DNA from: Deltaproteobacteria bacterium HGW-Deltaproteobacteria-15
GTDB lineage: Bacteria > Desulfobacterota > DSM-4660 > Desulfatiglandales > HGW-15
Assembly: GCA_002840535.1 (NCBI GenBank)
Contig: PHBH01000048.1
Coordinates: 2,148 to 66,147, forward strand
Direction: 5' to 3'
DNA: 64,000 nt
The notes beneath the pieces are model-generated. The model searched no databases and was not told the origin of the DNA. It saw nothing but the letters and a program-made list of their open reading frames with translations. Numbering within the stretch: the first letter of the stretch is position 1; the number at the start of each line of letters is the position of its first letter. This document shows positions 34,823 through 44,208 of this stretch, one piece after another. A program made the position numbers and the translations under genes.

Positions 34823-35543
34823 AGGGTTACAGAAATCCTTTGATGGTTTCATGGCGGTCAGCTCTGCGGATCTCCGCGTCGGCAAAGGGGAGATAGTTGC
34901 CGTCATCGGGCCGAACGGCGCCGGCAAGACCACCCTGTTCAGGCTGATCACCGGAGAGCATCTTCCGGACAAGGGGCGAGTCATCTTCAAGGACGAAGAG
35001 ATCACCGGTTTGCCCCCGCATGAGATCTGTCGAAAGGGGATCGGCATCTCCTTTCAGATCGTGAACATTTTTCAACGCATGACGGTATTCGACAATGTGC
35101 AGGTGGCGGTTCTCGCGCACCAGAGAAAGACAGGGAAGCTCTTCTCTCCGGCACGCGCTCTCGCCGTCGAGGAAACGGAAAAGATTTTGCGCAATGTCGG
35201 TCTCATAGAAAAGACTCGATCGGTGAGCGGGTCCCTGTCTCATGGCGACCAGAAGGTCCTGGAGATTGCCATAGCCCTGGGGAGCAATCCCGACCTGCTG
35301 ATCCTGGATGAGCCGACTGCAGGTATGGCCCGCGAGGAGACCTCGGCCGCAATAGACCTGATCCATCGAATGACCGATGAGCTGGGTTTGACCATTCTTT
35401 TCTGCGAGCATGATATGGATCTTGTGTTCTCCATTGCCGGGCGAATCATGGTGATGCACCAGGGTAAGTCCATCATCGAGGCGAGTCCGGATGAGGTAAG
35501 AAGCAACAAGCAGGTCCAGGAGGCCTACCTTGGAGTGTCCTGA
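34809..35543 (+). CDS. livG: Branched-chain amino acid ABC transporter ATP-binding protein LivG
   Basis: A 244-residue ATPase. Walker A is GPNGAGKTT, and Walker B is LLILDEPTAGM. The signature is SHGDQ (LSHGDQKVLE in context), as is common in LivG, in place of LSGGQ. ATG 34809 was preferred to GTG 34803 because GGAG lies 7 bp upstream. It overlaps the end of livM. Confidence 0.93.
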   Translation: MLRVEGLQKSFDGFMAVSSADLRVGKGEIVAVIGPNGAGKTTLFRLITGEHLPDKGRVIFKDEEITGLPPHEICRKGIGISFQIVNIFQRMTVFDNVQVAVLAHQRKTGKLFSPARALAVEETEKILRNVGLIEKTRSVSGSLSHGDQKVLEIAIALGSNPDLLILDEPTAGMAREETSAAIDLIHRMTDELGLTILFCEHDMDLVFSIAGRIMVMHQGKSIIEASPDEVRSNKQVQEAYLGVS

Positions 35544-35545
35544 GT

Positions 35546-36244
35546 ATGCTTGAAGTCAAATCCATTCACACCTATTACGGACTGAGCCACATCCTTTTCG
35601 ACGTCTCCTTAAAGGTATCCGCCGGGGAGATAGTGTGCCTGCTCGGGCGTAACGGCGCCGGCAAGAGCACCACGATGAAGAGCATCATGGGGCTGGTGCC
35701 CCCCAGGGAGGGAACCGTCTCCTTCAAAGGGGAGGACGTGACAGGCAAACAGCCCTATGTTCTCGCAAGAAAAGGGATCGGGTACGTGCCCGACGATCGG
35801 AGGGTCTTCAAGGATCTCACCGTAGAAGAGAATCTGGAAATTTCGGAGAGAAAGAGAGGGGGCTCCGACTCCTGGACCCCGGAATCCATCTATGATTTCT
35901 TCCCCCCCCTGAAACATATCCAGAACAGGAGGGCAACCTTTCTCAGCGGCGGGGAGCAGCAGATGTTGACAATTGCGAGGGCGCTGATTACCAACCCTGA
36001 ATTCCTGCTGCTCGATGAACCGACCGAAGGTCTGGCCCCGATGATCGTCAGGGTTCTGGAGGAGCGAATCGGAGATCTGAAGGAGCGGGGACTTACGGTG
36101 CTGCTGGCAGAGCAGAACCAGAAAGTCGCCCTCCGGTTAAGCCAAAGGGCATACCTGATCGACAATGGGGTAATCCGGTATCACGGCGGGATAGAAGATC
36201 TTCGCGCTAACGAAGAAGTGAGAAAGAAGTACCTTCTGGTCTAG
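35546..36244 (+). CDS. livF: Branched-chain amino acid ABC transporter ATP-binding protein LivF
   Basis: A 232-residue ATPase with Walker A GRNGAGKST, signature LSGGEQQML and Walker B LLLDEPTEGLAP. It starts 2 bp after livG and closes the livKHMGF operon. It is convergent with the downstream kinase gene; no clear terminator is visible in the 74-bp gap. Confidence 0.94.
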   Translation: MLEVKSIHTYYGLSHILFDVSLKVSAGEIVCLLGRNGAGKSTTMKSIMGLVPPREGTVSFKGEDVTGKQPYVLARKGIGYVPDDRRVFKDLTVEENLEISERKRGGSDSWTPESIYDFFPPLKHIQNRRATFLSGGEQQMLTIARALITNPEFLLLDEPTEGLAPMIVRVLEERIGDLKERGLTVLLAEQNQKVALRLSQRAYLIDNGVIRYHGGIEDLRANEEVRKKYLLV

Positions 36245-36318
36245 TGCAGTGCGTCCAACGATTCTTTTCATAATCTAGGCAGTGTCGCGATCTGTAAAAG
36301 GACTTCTGGAGCAGTACG

Positions 36319-37197
36319 CTAGCACAGGGACTGAAGGATGTCTCCAGACCCCTCCTGAAGCGGCTGTCCGGCCGATCTGAATGCCTTTTCGAATGCCGGG
36401 AAATACAAGGAGAACACCGTACCTTCGCCGACCTTGCTCGTGCACTCGATAAACCCTCCATGATCTCTGACGATTGCATAGACCATGGCCAATCCAAGAC
36501 CCTTCGCTTGACCTTTCGCCTTTGTAGTAAAAAAAGGCTCATAGATCTTCATCATATCGTTGGGCTCAATTCCGAACCCGGTATCCGTCATAGAGAGAAG
36601 AGCATACTCTCTTTCACCCTCCCCCCCCTGGAAAAGGGGATGGTTCTCGGCAATCCGGACATTGCGAGTCTTTAAGGCGAGGGTGCCTCCCCTGGGCATG
36701 GCATCCTTGGCATTGTTGCAGAGATTCACCAGTATGTGGTCCAACTGGGTGCCGTCGGCATGGATGTTCTTGAGATCTGCCGAAAGATCCAGTTCGATTC
36801 TAATCGTATCGGGTATTGACCTCCTGAAAACATGAATGGCCTCCCGGATCTTTTGGTTGAGATCGAGTGAAACAAAGGTGGGAGGTCTTTTTCTCCCTAT
36901 GGTCAGGAACACATCGGTCAGCTGCCTGCCCCTGCTGACGATCTTCTCTATCTGGTGGAAGGTCTCGGGGTCGGCGCCCTTTTCAGAGATGAGGGCAAGT
37001 TGTGTGTAGCCAAGAATGGATTGGAGAATATTGTTGAAATCATGAGCAATCCCCGCGGCAAGATTTGCCAGCGAATCCATTTTCCGGATTTGGAAAAATC
37101 GCTCTTCGATCTCCTGCATCTCCGCCATTCTTGAGCGAAGCTGATCTACTTCCCGCTCCAGTTTTCGAATCTTTTTCAGTGCCTGCTCCAGTTCCAT
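36319..37197 (-). CDS. Soluble histidine kinase, NtrB-like transmitter
   Basis: A 292-residue cytoplasmic kinase. A leading coiled coil (1-35) joins a HisKA domain with His52 in GIAHDFNN and a HATPase domain with NLCNNAKDAM, MTDTGFGI and GLGLAMVYAI. There is no sensor or membrane domain, so it must receive its signal through a partner. ATG 37197 has AAAGGG at good spacing and was preferred to ATG 37239. A sigma-54 promoter and an upstream palindrome lie in front of it. It is likely one partner of the sigma-54 response regulator upstream. Confidence 0.88.
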   Translation of the reverse strand: MELEQALKKIRKLEREVDQLRSRMAEMQEIEERFFQIRKMDSLANLAAGIAHDFNNILQSILGYTQLALISEKGADPETFHQIEKIVSRGRQLTDVFLTIGRKRPPTFVSLDLNQKIREAIHVFRRSIPDTIRIELDLSADLKNIHADGTQLDHILVNLCNNAKDAMPRGGTLALKTRNVRIAENHPLFQGGEGEREYALLSMTDTGFGIEPNDMMKIYEPFFTTKAKGQAKGLGLAMVYAIVRDHGGFIECTSKVGEGTVFSLYFPAFEKAFRSAGQPLQEGSGDILQSLC

Positions 37198-37256
37198 TCG
37201 AAAGCCCTTTGTCGTTGATATCTGTGCCGGGAATTCCATTCGGAACCAGCTTAAAA

Positions 37257-37272
37257 TGCTATTCTCGTGCCA
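37257..37272 (-). promoter_or_regulatory. Sigma-54 (-24/-12) promoter for the soluble kinase gene
   Basis: Read on the minus strand the site is TGGCACGAGAATAGCA, against the consensus TGGCACG-N4-TTGCW. The invariant GG and GC are exactly 10 bp apart. It lies about 60 bp upstream of the kinase start and about 70 bp downstream (in transcription direction) of a palindrome suited to an enhancer-binding protein. Confidence 0.8.
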
Positions 37273-37333
37273 TATGATTCTTTCTTACTTTGGAAGCATA
37301 TATCTCATAATAACTTAGCCAGATAATCAATTT

Positions 37334-37351
37334 TGCACAAAGTTTTGTGCA
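37334..37351. promoter_or_regulatory. Palindromic enhancer-type site
   Basis: TGCACAAAGTTTTGTGCA, near-perfect dyad of the form TGCACA-N6-TGTGCA. NtrC-type activators bind related TGCAC...GTGCA dyads. Its centre is about 72 bp upstream of the -24 GG of the sigma-54 promoter, a normal enhancer distance. Matching sites occur at 38877-38894 and 38899-38916. Confidence 0.7.
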
Positions 37352-37390
37352 ATGGAGGCTCGGTCTCAGATGAAAGCGGTGAACCTGGCG

Positions 37391-38737
37391 CTATTTCTTG
37401 GAACCCGCTCCGGTGATTTTTGAAGCAAGGGTGTTACGATGGATCCCCAGAATTTTGGCCGCTCTCTGCCTGTTCCGATCCACCGAGTCGAGGATTTCGG
37501 CAATATACTGCTGTTCGAAACTGGCAACCGCGTCCTTGAGGGGGATCTTTTTCAGATTCCTGCTGCCGGTGTGAAAATGCGGGATATCCTTGAGATGAAT
37601 CGTTGAATCTCGAGTAATGGTGAAGCACCTTTCCACCAGATTCTGGAGCTCTCTCACATTCCCAGGCCAGTCATAGTCCGTGAGCAGGTTAATTGCTCTG
37701 GCCGAGAAAGCTTTCGGCGCCTTTCCGGTGGTTCTTGCAAAATGGTTGAGGAAATGATCCAACAGTAAAGGGATATCGCGTCTTCTTTCCCGCAAGGGTG
37801 GGATATGGATAGGAAAAACATTCAATCGATAGAAGAGGTCTTCTCTGAAATCGCCTCTTGCTATGAGGGCGGAGATATCCCTGTTGGAAGCGGCGATAAA
37901 TCGAACATCGATTTTTATGAGCTTGTTGCCCCCCACCCTTTCAAATTCTTTTTCCTGAATAACTCTCAGGAGTTTGGCCTGCATGCTCACGTCCAGGGTA
38001 TCGATGTCGTCCAGAAAGACCGTCCCCTTGTTGGCGATCTCCAACTTCCCCATGGCCGTACGCACCGCCCCGGTGAAGGCGCCTCTTTGATGTCCGAAGA
38101 CTTCGCTTTCCATCAGGCTGGGGGGGATTGCAGCGCAGTTGACGACCACAAACGGCTGCTCGATTCTGCATCCCAGGTTGTGAATCGCCCTGGCAACCAG
38201 TTCCTTTCCGGTTCCGCTTTCACCCTGGATGAGGACGGGGCCGTCGCTTTCTGAAATTGTGGAAATGAGATCAAAGATGCTCTTCATCTTTTCATCTTCG
38301 CCGACGATTTTCTGGAAGGATTGAACCCTCTGCAGTTCGCCTCTCAGATATGCCAGTTCATTGACCAGGCGGCGTTTCTCGAGAGCGCGATCGATGATAT
38401 TCAATACATCTTCCACTATAAAGGGCTTTATGATGTACTCATAGGCGCCGAGCTTTATGGCTTTGACCGCAGACTGGATTTCCCTCACAGCAGTGACCAT
38501 CACGATTTCGACCTGAGGATCGACGTTCTTAATCCTTTCAAGGAGAGTCAAACCGTCAATGTCCGGGAGCAGGATGTCTAAGAGAACCAGATCGGTGGGA
38601 TTCTTCCCGAAAAGCTCGATCGCTTCGTTCCCTGTGCCTGCCAGGAGAACATTGTAATTGTCCTTCAACACCATCTTAAAAGACTCTCGCACTCCAAGCT
38701 CATCATCAACCACGAGAATCGTTGCCCTCTTGTTCAT
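37391..38737 (-). CDS. Sigma-54-dependent response regulator (NtrC family)
   Basis: A 448-residue activator: receiver domain (1-120) with phospho-acceptor Asp54 in LVLLDILLPD, an AAA+ domain (about 140-370) with GESGTGKE, the sigma-54 contact loop GAFTGA and the Walker B region GTVFLDDID, and a C-terminal Fis-type helix-turn-helix (AAKILGIHRNTLASKI). AAGGAG precedes ATG. It sits between two kinase genes that carry the same palindrome upstream, so it is the best candidate to bind those sites and to be phosphorylated by one or both kinases. Confidence 0.95.
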   Translation of the reverse strand: MNKRATILVVDDELGVRESFKMVLKDNYNVLLAGTGNEAIELFGKNPTDLVLLDILLPDIDGLTLLERIKNVDPQVEIVMVTAVREIQSAVKAIKLGAYEYIIKPFIVEDVLNIIDRALEKRRLVNELAYLRGELQRVQSFQKIVGEDEKMKSIFDLISTISESDGPVLIQGESGTGKELVARAIHNLGCRIEQPFVVVNCAAIPPSLMESEVFGHQRGAFTGAVRTAMGKLEIANKGTVFLDDIDTLDVSMQAKLLRVIQEKEFERVGGNKLIKIDVRFIAASNRDISALIARGDFREDLFYRLNVFPIHIPPLRERRRDIPLLLDHFLNHFARTTGKAPKAFSARAINLLTDYDWPGNVRELQNLVERCFTITRDSTIHLKDIPHFHTGSRNLKKIPLKDAVASFEQQYIAEILDSVDRNRQRAAKILGIHRNTLASKITGAGSKK

Positions 38738-38876
38738 TCCTGCTCCTTCTTGGTCGAGCGGTGCCCGAATGTGTGTGGAAATCCTCTATACTATCGGCCC
38801 GGGAATCCTTTTCCACGACTAATAGTCTGCAGAATGGTTCATTTCAGCATAGAACCTGTGGCGAGTCAAGAAGGAG

Positions 38877-38916
38877 TGCACAAGAAATTGTGCATGGTTG
38901 CACAGTATTTTGTGCA
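38877..38916. promoter_or_regulatory. Two tandem palindromic operator sites
   Basis: TGCACAAGAAATTGTGCA at 38877-38894 and TGCACAGTATTTTGTGCA at 38899-38916, both fitting TGCACA-N6-TGTGCA. Centres are 22 bp apart, about two helical turns, so both face the same side of the helix. They lie in the 270-bp divergent gap between the response-regulator gene (minus) and the GAF kinase gene (plus). I found no matching sigma-54 promoter on either side. Confidence 0.7.
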
Positions 38917-39007
38917 CAGGAAAGGGTACGTCGAAAGAGCTGCAAACGAATATTTACGGCCATTGAGAAGAGTGGTATCGTCGCAGGTGAGTCAGAGGAG
39001 GATCTGC

Positions 39008-41014
39008 ATGGAAAAGGAGACAAGCTGCATCAATGCCAAGGCTATCCTCGATTATGTCAAGGTTCACAAGAGCGATATCTCCGGTATGATCAAAAACTTG
39101 GACCCTGAACTGGACAGTCTCCCTGACCCGGAGGCTTTCCTCGTGGACCACAACAACTGGATTTCCTGTGAGGTAATAGGCAAACTCTATGAGAGGGCGA
39201 GAACGATTTTAAACGATGACATGGTCGCATACAAGGCTGCCAAGCTGTCTGTGGAGAACATCACCCTTGGGTATGCTCAAAGCATAATCGTTAAGGCGTT
39301 CTGGTCGATCAGGAGAGCGGTGAAGCACGCTCAGAAAATCAATGACAAGTTCAATCGGAACAAAAGAGTGGAGGTTGCCGAACTAAAAAGGAACAGCGCA
39401 GTCATTCGGTTGCACTGGCACCCTCATCTGAAAGCTACAAGGGACATGTGCCTGAACAATCAAGGGGTATGTACTTTTCTCCCAATCATCTGGGGCGGTA
39501 AGCCGCTGTCTCTTCATGAGAAGTGTTGCTTCTTTGAAGGGGCGCCTTTTTGTGAGTACCACCTGAGATGGCCCATCAGAAATCGTTTTTATGAAATCTT
39601 TTCGCGGCTATTCACTTCAAAATCCATTCTCATGGAAATCATCGGGGAGATGGAAGAAGGAAAGGAAATCATCGAGCGGAAATATGAGGAGGTGAATCGG
39701 TTAAATACGCAATTGAATCGAAAAATAAAGCAGCTGATGGCAATTCAGGAAACCGGCAAGGCCATTCTTTCGATGCTCGACCTGGAGCAGCTCCTTACGG
39801 TCATTATGAATTTGCTTGCCGACGTCTGCCAGATCAATCGAGCCTTGATCATGCTGGCCAACGAAAAAGAGGGATGTCTGGAATACGTGCATGGCATGGG
39901 TTTTCAGGGTGAAGTGCCGGCGGAAGTGAAGAATTACAGGGTTCCGCTCAGCAGGATCAGCAACATGCTTGCCAGGGTCACCAATACCGGCAGGCCGGAA
40001 TATATTCCGGAAGTGAAGAACGCCAGTTTGAAGGAGGACAATGTTCTCATCGCCTTTGGGAAGCCTACCTCCATCTACGTGGTTCCGCTGATTACAAGAT
40101 CCAAGGTCATCGGAATCATTGCCACGGATGCTGTGGACGGCAACGGGGTGCCTGAAGAGACAAGGGATCTCCTCGGCATTTTTGCCTCGCAGATCGCCAT
40201 TGCCATTGAGAACGCGAGGCTCTATCGAACGCTTCAGGAACAGATGGTGCAATTGACGAGGTCCCAGGCTCTTCTGAACAGGGCCGAAAAATTTTCCTTT
40301 CTTGGAAATCTTGCAGCCAGGCTGGCCCATGAAATCAAGAACCCCATGACTGCTATCGGCACTTTCATTCAACTCCTGCCTCAGAAGTATGATGACGTGG
40401 AGTTTCGGAGCAGTTTCTATCGGATTGCCATGGAAGAGACGCAGAGGGTAAACAATCTGATTACCGAGCTTCTAGACCTGGTCAAGACCAAGGAATCTCA
40501 CTTTGAACCATCAGACCTGCACGCGCTGATCGAAAAGATGGTTCTTCTCCTTTCCCCGCAGAGCAAGGCGAAGAATATCACAGTTCTTCGGGATTTCGAT
40601 TCCCGGGTAGGAGAGATCTGGATGGACCCTGAAAAGATGAAACAGGTGATTCTCAATATCCTGGCGAACGCCCTCGAGTTCTCCCCGGATGGAGGCAAGA
40701 TCGAGGTGATTACGAAAGTGATGAACGAAAAGGAGTACTCCCGGACCGTACGCATCGAGATAAAGGATCAGGGGATAGGAGTGGATCCTTCCATGGTGGA
40801 GAAAATCTTCGATCCCTATTTCACGACAAAACACAAAAGCAAGATGCATAGCGGCACGGGACTGGGTCTATTTATTGCACATCAGAATGTCCACGACCTG
40901 GGGGGAAGCATAGAGGTGAGAAGCAGGGAGAAGAAAGGGGCCGCCTTCATTGTAACCCTGCCTCTCAAGAGAAATCAGGAAGAGGTAAATCAATTGGGTG
41001 CCCATTTTCCTTGA
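39008..41014 (+). CDS. GAF-domain sensor histidine kinase with Cys-rich N-terminal domain
   Basis: A 668-residue soluble kinase. Residues 1-200 form a Cys-rich domain (motifs RDMCLNNQGVC and EKCCFFEGAPFCEYHLRW) that looks weakly like V4R small-molecule or metal sensing domains. A coiled coil follows (205-250), then a GAF domain (255-405), a HisKA domain with His441 in LAHEIKNP, and a HATPase with NILANALEF, DQGIGVD and GTGLGLFIA. ATG 39008 has GAGGAGG 6 bp upstream; the frame is open further upstream but crosses the operator palindromes. Confidence 0.88.
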   Translation: MEKETSCINAKAILDYVKVHKSDISGMIKNLDPELDSLPDPEAFLVDHNNWISCEVIGKLYERARTILNDDMVAYKAAKLSVENITLGYAQSIIVKAFWSIRRAVKHAQKINDKFNRNKRVEVAELKRNSAVIRLHWHPHLKATRDMCLNNQGVCTFLPIIWGGKPLSLHEKCCFFEGAPFCEYHLRWPIRNRFYEIFSRLFTSKSILMEIIGEMEEGKEIIERKYEEVNRLNTQLNRKIKQLMAIQETGKAILSMLDLEQLLTVIMNLLADVCQINRALIMLANEKEGCLEYVHGMGFQGEVPAEVKNYRVPLSRISNMLARVTNTGRPEYIPEVKNASLKEDNVLIAFGKPTSIYVVPLITRSKVIGIIATDAVDGNGVPEETRDLLGIFASQIAIAIENARLYRTLQEQMVQLTRSQALLNRAEKFSFLGNLAARLAHEIKNPMTAIGTFIQLLPQKYDDVEFRSSFYRIAMEETQRVNNLITELLDLVKTKESHFEPSDLHALIEKMVLLLSPQSKAKNITVLRDFDSRVGEIWMDPEKMKQVILNILANALEFSPDGGKIEVITKVMNEKEYSRTVRIEIKDQGIGVDPSMVEKIFDPYFTTKHKSKMHSGTGLGLFIAHQNVHDLGGSIEVRSREKKGAAFIVTLPLKRNQEEVNQLGAHFP

Positions 41015-41238
41015 CGCGGAGAAATCGGGTGTCTAAAGGAGAAAAAACCGACATGCATAATGAATGTCCGATGCCGGTTGTCAATCGCAGGTCGACAGTG
41101 ATAAGGAATATACGGGATTCATCTCTTCTTTCGTCATTCCAAACGCCGGCGCGCCTGAGATGCAGAGGCGCAGCCGGAGTGCAGTTTTGTCTATTCATCA
41201 GTTTTCAGGCAGGCGACTCTTGATGGGGTGAACGGCTT

Positions 41239-42063
41239 ATGAGCAGGGTATTGGGAAGGCGTGTTTTCTGGTTTGGGCTGGCTTTCCTTCTTTTCGGACC
41301 GCTTGGGCTTTCTCCCTCGCATTCCCAGGAAAGGGTTCTCAAAAATTCACTCGGGATGGAGTTCGTGCTTATTCCTGCGGGCTCCTTCGAGATGGGAAGC
41401 CCTTTGGAAGAGCCTTCCCGCTACAAGAGCGAGATCCTTCACCGCGTGACCATCTCAGGACCTCTGTATATGCAATCGAGCGAGGTGACGGTGGGACAGT
41501 GGACAAGCGTCATGGGAAAACGTCTGCTGAAGGCGCTGCCCGGGTCTTTGGATTCACCGGTCACCCGGGTCTCCTGGTTCGATTGTGCAGAATTTATCCA
41601 AAAGATGAATGCGAGAGGGGAGGGTACCTACCGGCTTCCTACCGAGGCGGAATGGGAATATGCATGCAGGGCAGGAAGCGCTCAACCATTTCACTGGGGC
41701 GCAGAGGCGGATTGCGCCAGGGCGATGTTCGGGAACAGCAGCCAAAGGGGCGGTGAGTGCGTCGAGCAGTCAAAGCACCTGCAGGCGGATGGACCCGCTC
41801 GCGTCAAGAGCTACAGCCCGAACGCTTGGGGGCTTTTTGACATGCATGGGAACGTCTGGGAATGGTGCCAGGACTGGTTCTCCGAATATCTGAAGGGGTG
41901 GCAGGTCGATCCTTCGGGGCCGGCAACGGGCAACCTGAAGGTCAGAAGGGGTGGAAGCTGGCTCAGCGAGGGCCACCGGCTCCGTTGCGCCAATAGAGCT
42001 TATGGTCATCCGGCCAGCCGGTTCAGCAGCACCGGTTTCCGCCTTGTGAGAGAGGTGCGTTGA
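41239..42063 (+). CDS. Exported FGE-sulfatase-domain (SUMF1/EgtB-type) protein
   Basis: A 274-residue protein with an N-terminal signal peptide (cleavage near SHSQE) and a formylglycine-generating-enzyme-like domain: NSLGMEFVLIPAGSFEMGS, then RLPTEAEWEYACRAG, GLFDMHGNVWEWCQDWF, RRGGSW and a late GFRLVR. The final Cys occurs as LRCANRA. Many such exported proteins lack copper-enzyme chemistry and serve as ligand-binding or structural domains; function is unknown. It is convergent with the TRAP permease. Confidence 0.85.
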   Translation: MSRVLGRRVFWFGLAFLLFGPLGLSPSHSQERVLKNSLGMEFVLIPAGSFEMGSPLEEPSRYKSEILHRVTISGPLYMQSSEVTVGQWTSVMGKRLLKALPGSLDSPVTRVSWFDCAEFIQKMNARGEGTYRLPTEAEWEYACRAGSAQPFHWGAEADCARAMFGNSSQRGGECVEQSKHLQADGPARVKSYSPNAWGLFDMHGNVWEWCQDWFSEYLKGWQVDPSGPATGNLKVRRGGSWLSEGHRLRCANRAYGHPASRFSSTGFRLVREVR

Positions 42064-42078
42064 GAAGATGTTTGTCAT

Positions 42079-44073
42079 TCATTTCTGGTAAGTCACCTGA
42101 GTGTGATCTCTCCTGAGTTTCTGCGAAGCCACCGCGCCGGCGAAAAGCAGGACACCGGCTGCATCGTAGAGTGCCACCGGGTAAATCAGGAGCAGACCTC
42201 CCGCAATCAGCATCAACCGCTCATAGGCTGTCGTCTCTTTGAAGAGCCGGTTTTCCACACCTGAAGCAATCGCGGTCAATCCCAGAAAGGAGGTGACGAT
42301 GGTCCATACCATCCCGAGGGGAGGGCCCTTCAGAAGGATTCCCACACCTTTCTCATCGAGAACGAACATGAAAGGAACGATAAAGGCCGGGAGGGTGTAT
42401 TTCCAGGCATAGAGGGTCGTCTTGTAGGGGTTCCCGCCGGTCAGAGCTGCGGCGGCAAAGCAGGAAAGAGCGGTGGGAGGAGAGACTTCGGAGAGAATGG
42501 CGTAGTAGAAGACAAACATGTGTGCCGCGTAATCAGGGACTCCCAGCATTATCAGTGCGGGTGCGGCGATCACGGCCGCAATGATGTACGAAGCCGTGAC
42601 AGGTACCGCCAGCCCGACGACCCACACGATAAGGGCAGTGTAGACCGCAGTGAGAAAGAGGTTGCCTCCGGCATAGGCGATAATGATGGAGCTGAACTTC
42701 AATCCGAGTCCCGTAAGGGTGACCACGCCGACGATAATTCCTGCAGCCGCGCATGTGCAGGCCACATTCAGGACCCCGATCGAGCCTCCTCTCAGGGCCT
42801 GAACCAGTTTCCCGGGAGTCAGGGACGTTTCCCTTCTGATGAAGCTGACAGCAAAGGCAATCACCGTCGCCCAGAAAACGGCCAGAATAGGGGTATATCC
42901 AAGGATCATGATCCCCACAATGGCAAAGAGGGATATGAAGTGGAATCCGTAAAGATAGGTGAGCCGGGCGATGCTGTAAGTTGTGTCGAATTCGATCTTC
43001 CGCGTTCCGAATTTCTTCGAATCCAGCTCCACCATCAGGAATATGGAGTAGTAGTAAAGACAGGTCGGCACGACCGACATGAGAATCACGTCAAGATAGG
43101 AAAGCTTCAGGAATTCAGCAATCAGAAAGGCCGCCGCTCCAAGGACAGGGGGAGAAAGAATAGCCCCGATGCCGCCCGCGGAGAGAAGTCCTCCTGCAGC
43201 GTCCTTGCTGTATCCTGCCTTTGCAAGCATGGGGTATGCCACAGAGCCCAGTGTGACGGTAGTCGCTACGCCGCTCCCGGAGGGTCCCCCCAGGAGAAAG
43301 GAGGCGAGCGTCACAGTGCGACCGGCGCCGCTCGGTTTCCCTCCCATGGCCGCGAAGGAAAAGTCGATGAAAAACTTGCCGGCCCCCGAGTACTCCAGGA
43401 ATGCCCCATATATGGTGAACAGGATGATGAAGGTCGAGGAAACGTCAATGGGAACGCCGAAGATGCCTTCCAGGGTCATGTACATGTGGCCGATGATTCT
43501 GTCTACGTCATATCCGCGGTGAGTCCAGGGCGCGGGAAGTTGGGGACCGACGAAAGCGTAGACGAGAAATGCGAGCACCACGGCCGGCATGATCAAGCCG
43601 GATGAGCGGCGGGTCGCCTCCAGAACCAGGAGAATAAGAATCACCCCGAAGAGCTTATCCCAGAAATTCGGAATCACCGATCTGTAGATGAACTCCTCGA
43701 AGTCCACGAACATGTATACGATAACGGCGACGCTCAGAAGGGCGAGAAGGACATCGATCCAGTTGATCCTGTTTTTTAGTCGTCGAGAGGAAGGGAACAC
43801 GAGAAACGTAAGGAAGAGGACCATCATGACGTGGATCCCCCGGAGAATCTGGGTCATGATCACGCCTGCCGCTGCATAGAGATGGATCAGGGACATGGCG
43901 ACGGCCACGATTGTCACAAAAGCGGCCGTTTTGCCCGTGAGCCTTCGGGAGGGGCCTTCCTCTTCTTCGATGTATTTTTCCGCCTTCTTGAGGGCCTCTT
44001 CGGAAACTACGGGTTCGAGGTTTTCTCCTCTATCGTTCAAAGTGTACTCCGATGCAGGGCAATGAGCGGCCAA
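42079..44073 (-). CDS. TRAP transporter fused permease (4TM/12TM, DctQM type)
   Basis: A 664-residue membrane protein in which the small (DctQ) and large (DctM) TRAP subunits are fused, the usual form beside TAXI binding proteins. About 16 or more hydrophobic stretches are visible, with the large-subunit motif GGPSGSGVATTVTLGSVAYP and AGGIGAILSPPVLGAAAF. TTG is used as start with GGAG 7 bp upstream. It follows the TAXI gene after 177 bp that contain a palindrome. It probably drives Na+-coupled uptake of an organic acid. Confidence 0.92.
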   Translation of the reverse strand: MAAHCPASEYTLNDRGENLEPVVSEEALKKAEKYIEEEEGPSRRLTGKTAAFVTIVAVAMSLIHLYAAAGVIMTQILRGIHVMMVLFLTFLVFPSSRRLKNRINWIDVLLALLSVAVIVYMFVDFEEFIYRSVIPNFWDKLFGVILILLVLEATRRSSGLIMPAVVLAFLVYAFVGPQLPAPWTHRGYDVDRIIGHMYMTLEGIFGVPIDVSSTFIILFTIYGAFLEYSGAGKFFIDFSFAAMGGKPSGAGRTVTLASFLLGGPSGSGVATTVTLGSVAYPMLAKAGYSKDAAGGLLSAGGIGAILSPPVLGAAAFLIAEFLKLSYLDVILMSVVPTCLYYYSIFLMVELDSKKFGTRKIEFDTTYSIARLTYLYGFHFISLFAIVGIMILGYTPILAVFWATVIAFAVSFIRRETSLTPGKLVQALRGGSIGVLNVACTCAAAGIIVGVVTLTGLGLKFSSIIIAYAGGNLFLTAVYTALIVWVVGLAVPVTASYIIAAVIAAPALIMLGVPDYAAHMFVFYYAILSEVSPPTALSCFAAAALTGGNPYKTTLYAWKYTLPAFIVPFMFVLDEKGVGILLKGPPLGMVWTIVTSFLGLTAIASGVENRLFKETTAYERLMLIAGGLLLIYPVALYDAAGVLLFAGAVASQKLRRDHTQVTYQK

Positions 44074-44208
44074 GACAATGCTCCGGAGGGCTCATCCCCG
44101 GCGCCGGTGCTTCGAATCTTATGAAACATCCGGGGAGCCTCCGGTAAGCCCCTGGCGCTGAAGGATGTGCGGGTGAGTTCAATCTGTTCGAAAGGGCATT
44201 CAGAACCT

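Noticed and set aside
41011..41223. 70-codon open frame between the GAF kinase and the FGE-domain gene
   Set aside because: No ribosome-binding site, no recognisable motif, and unusual composition; treated as non-coding.
42520..43605. 361-codon plus-strand open frame inside the TRAP permease
   Set aside because: Shadow frame with low-complexity charged translation; the minus-strand permease is clear.
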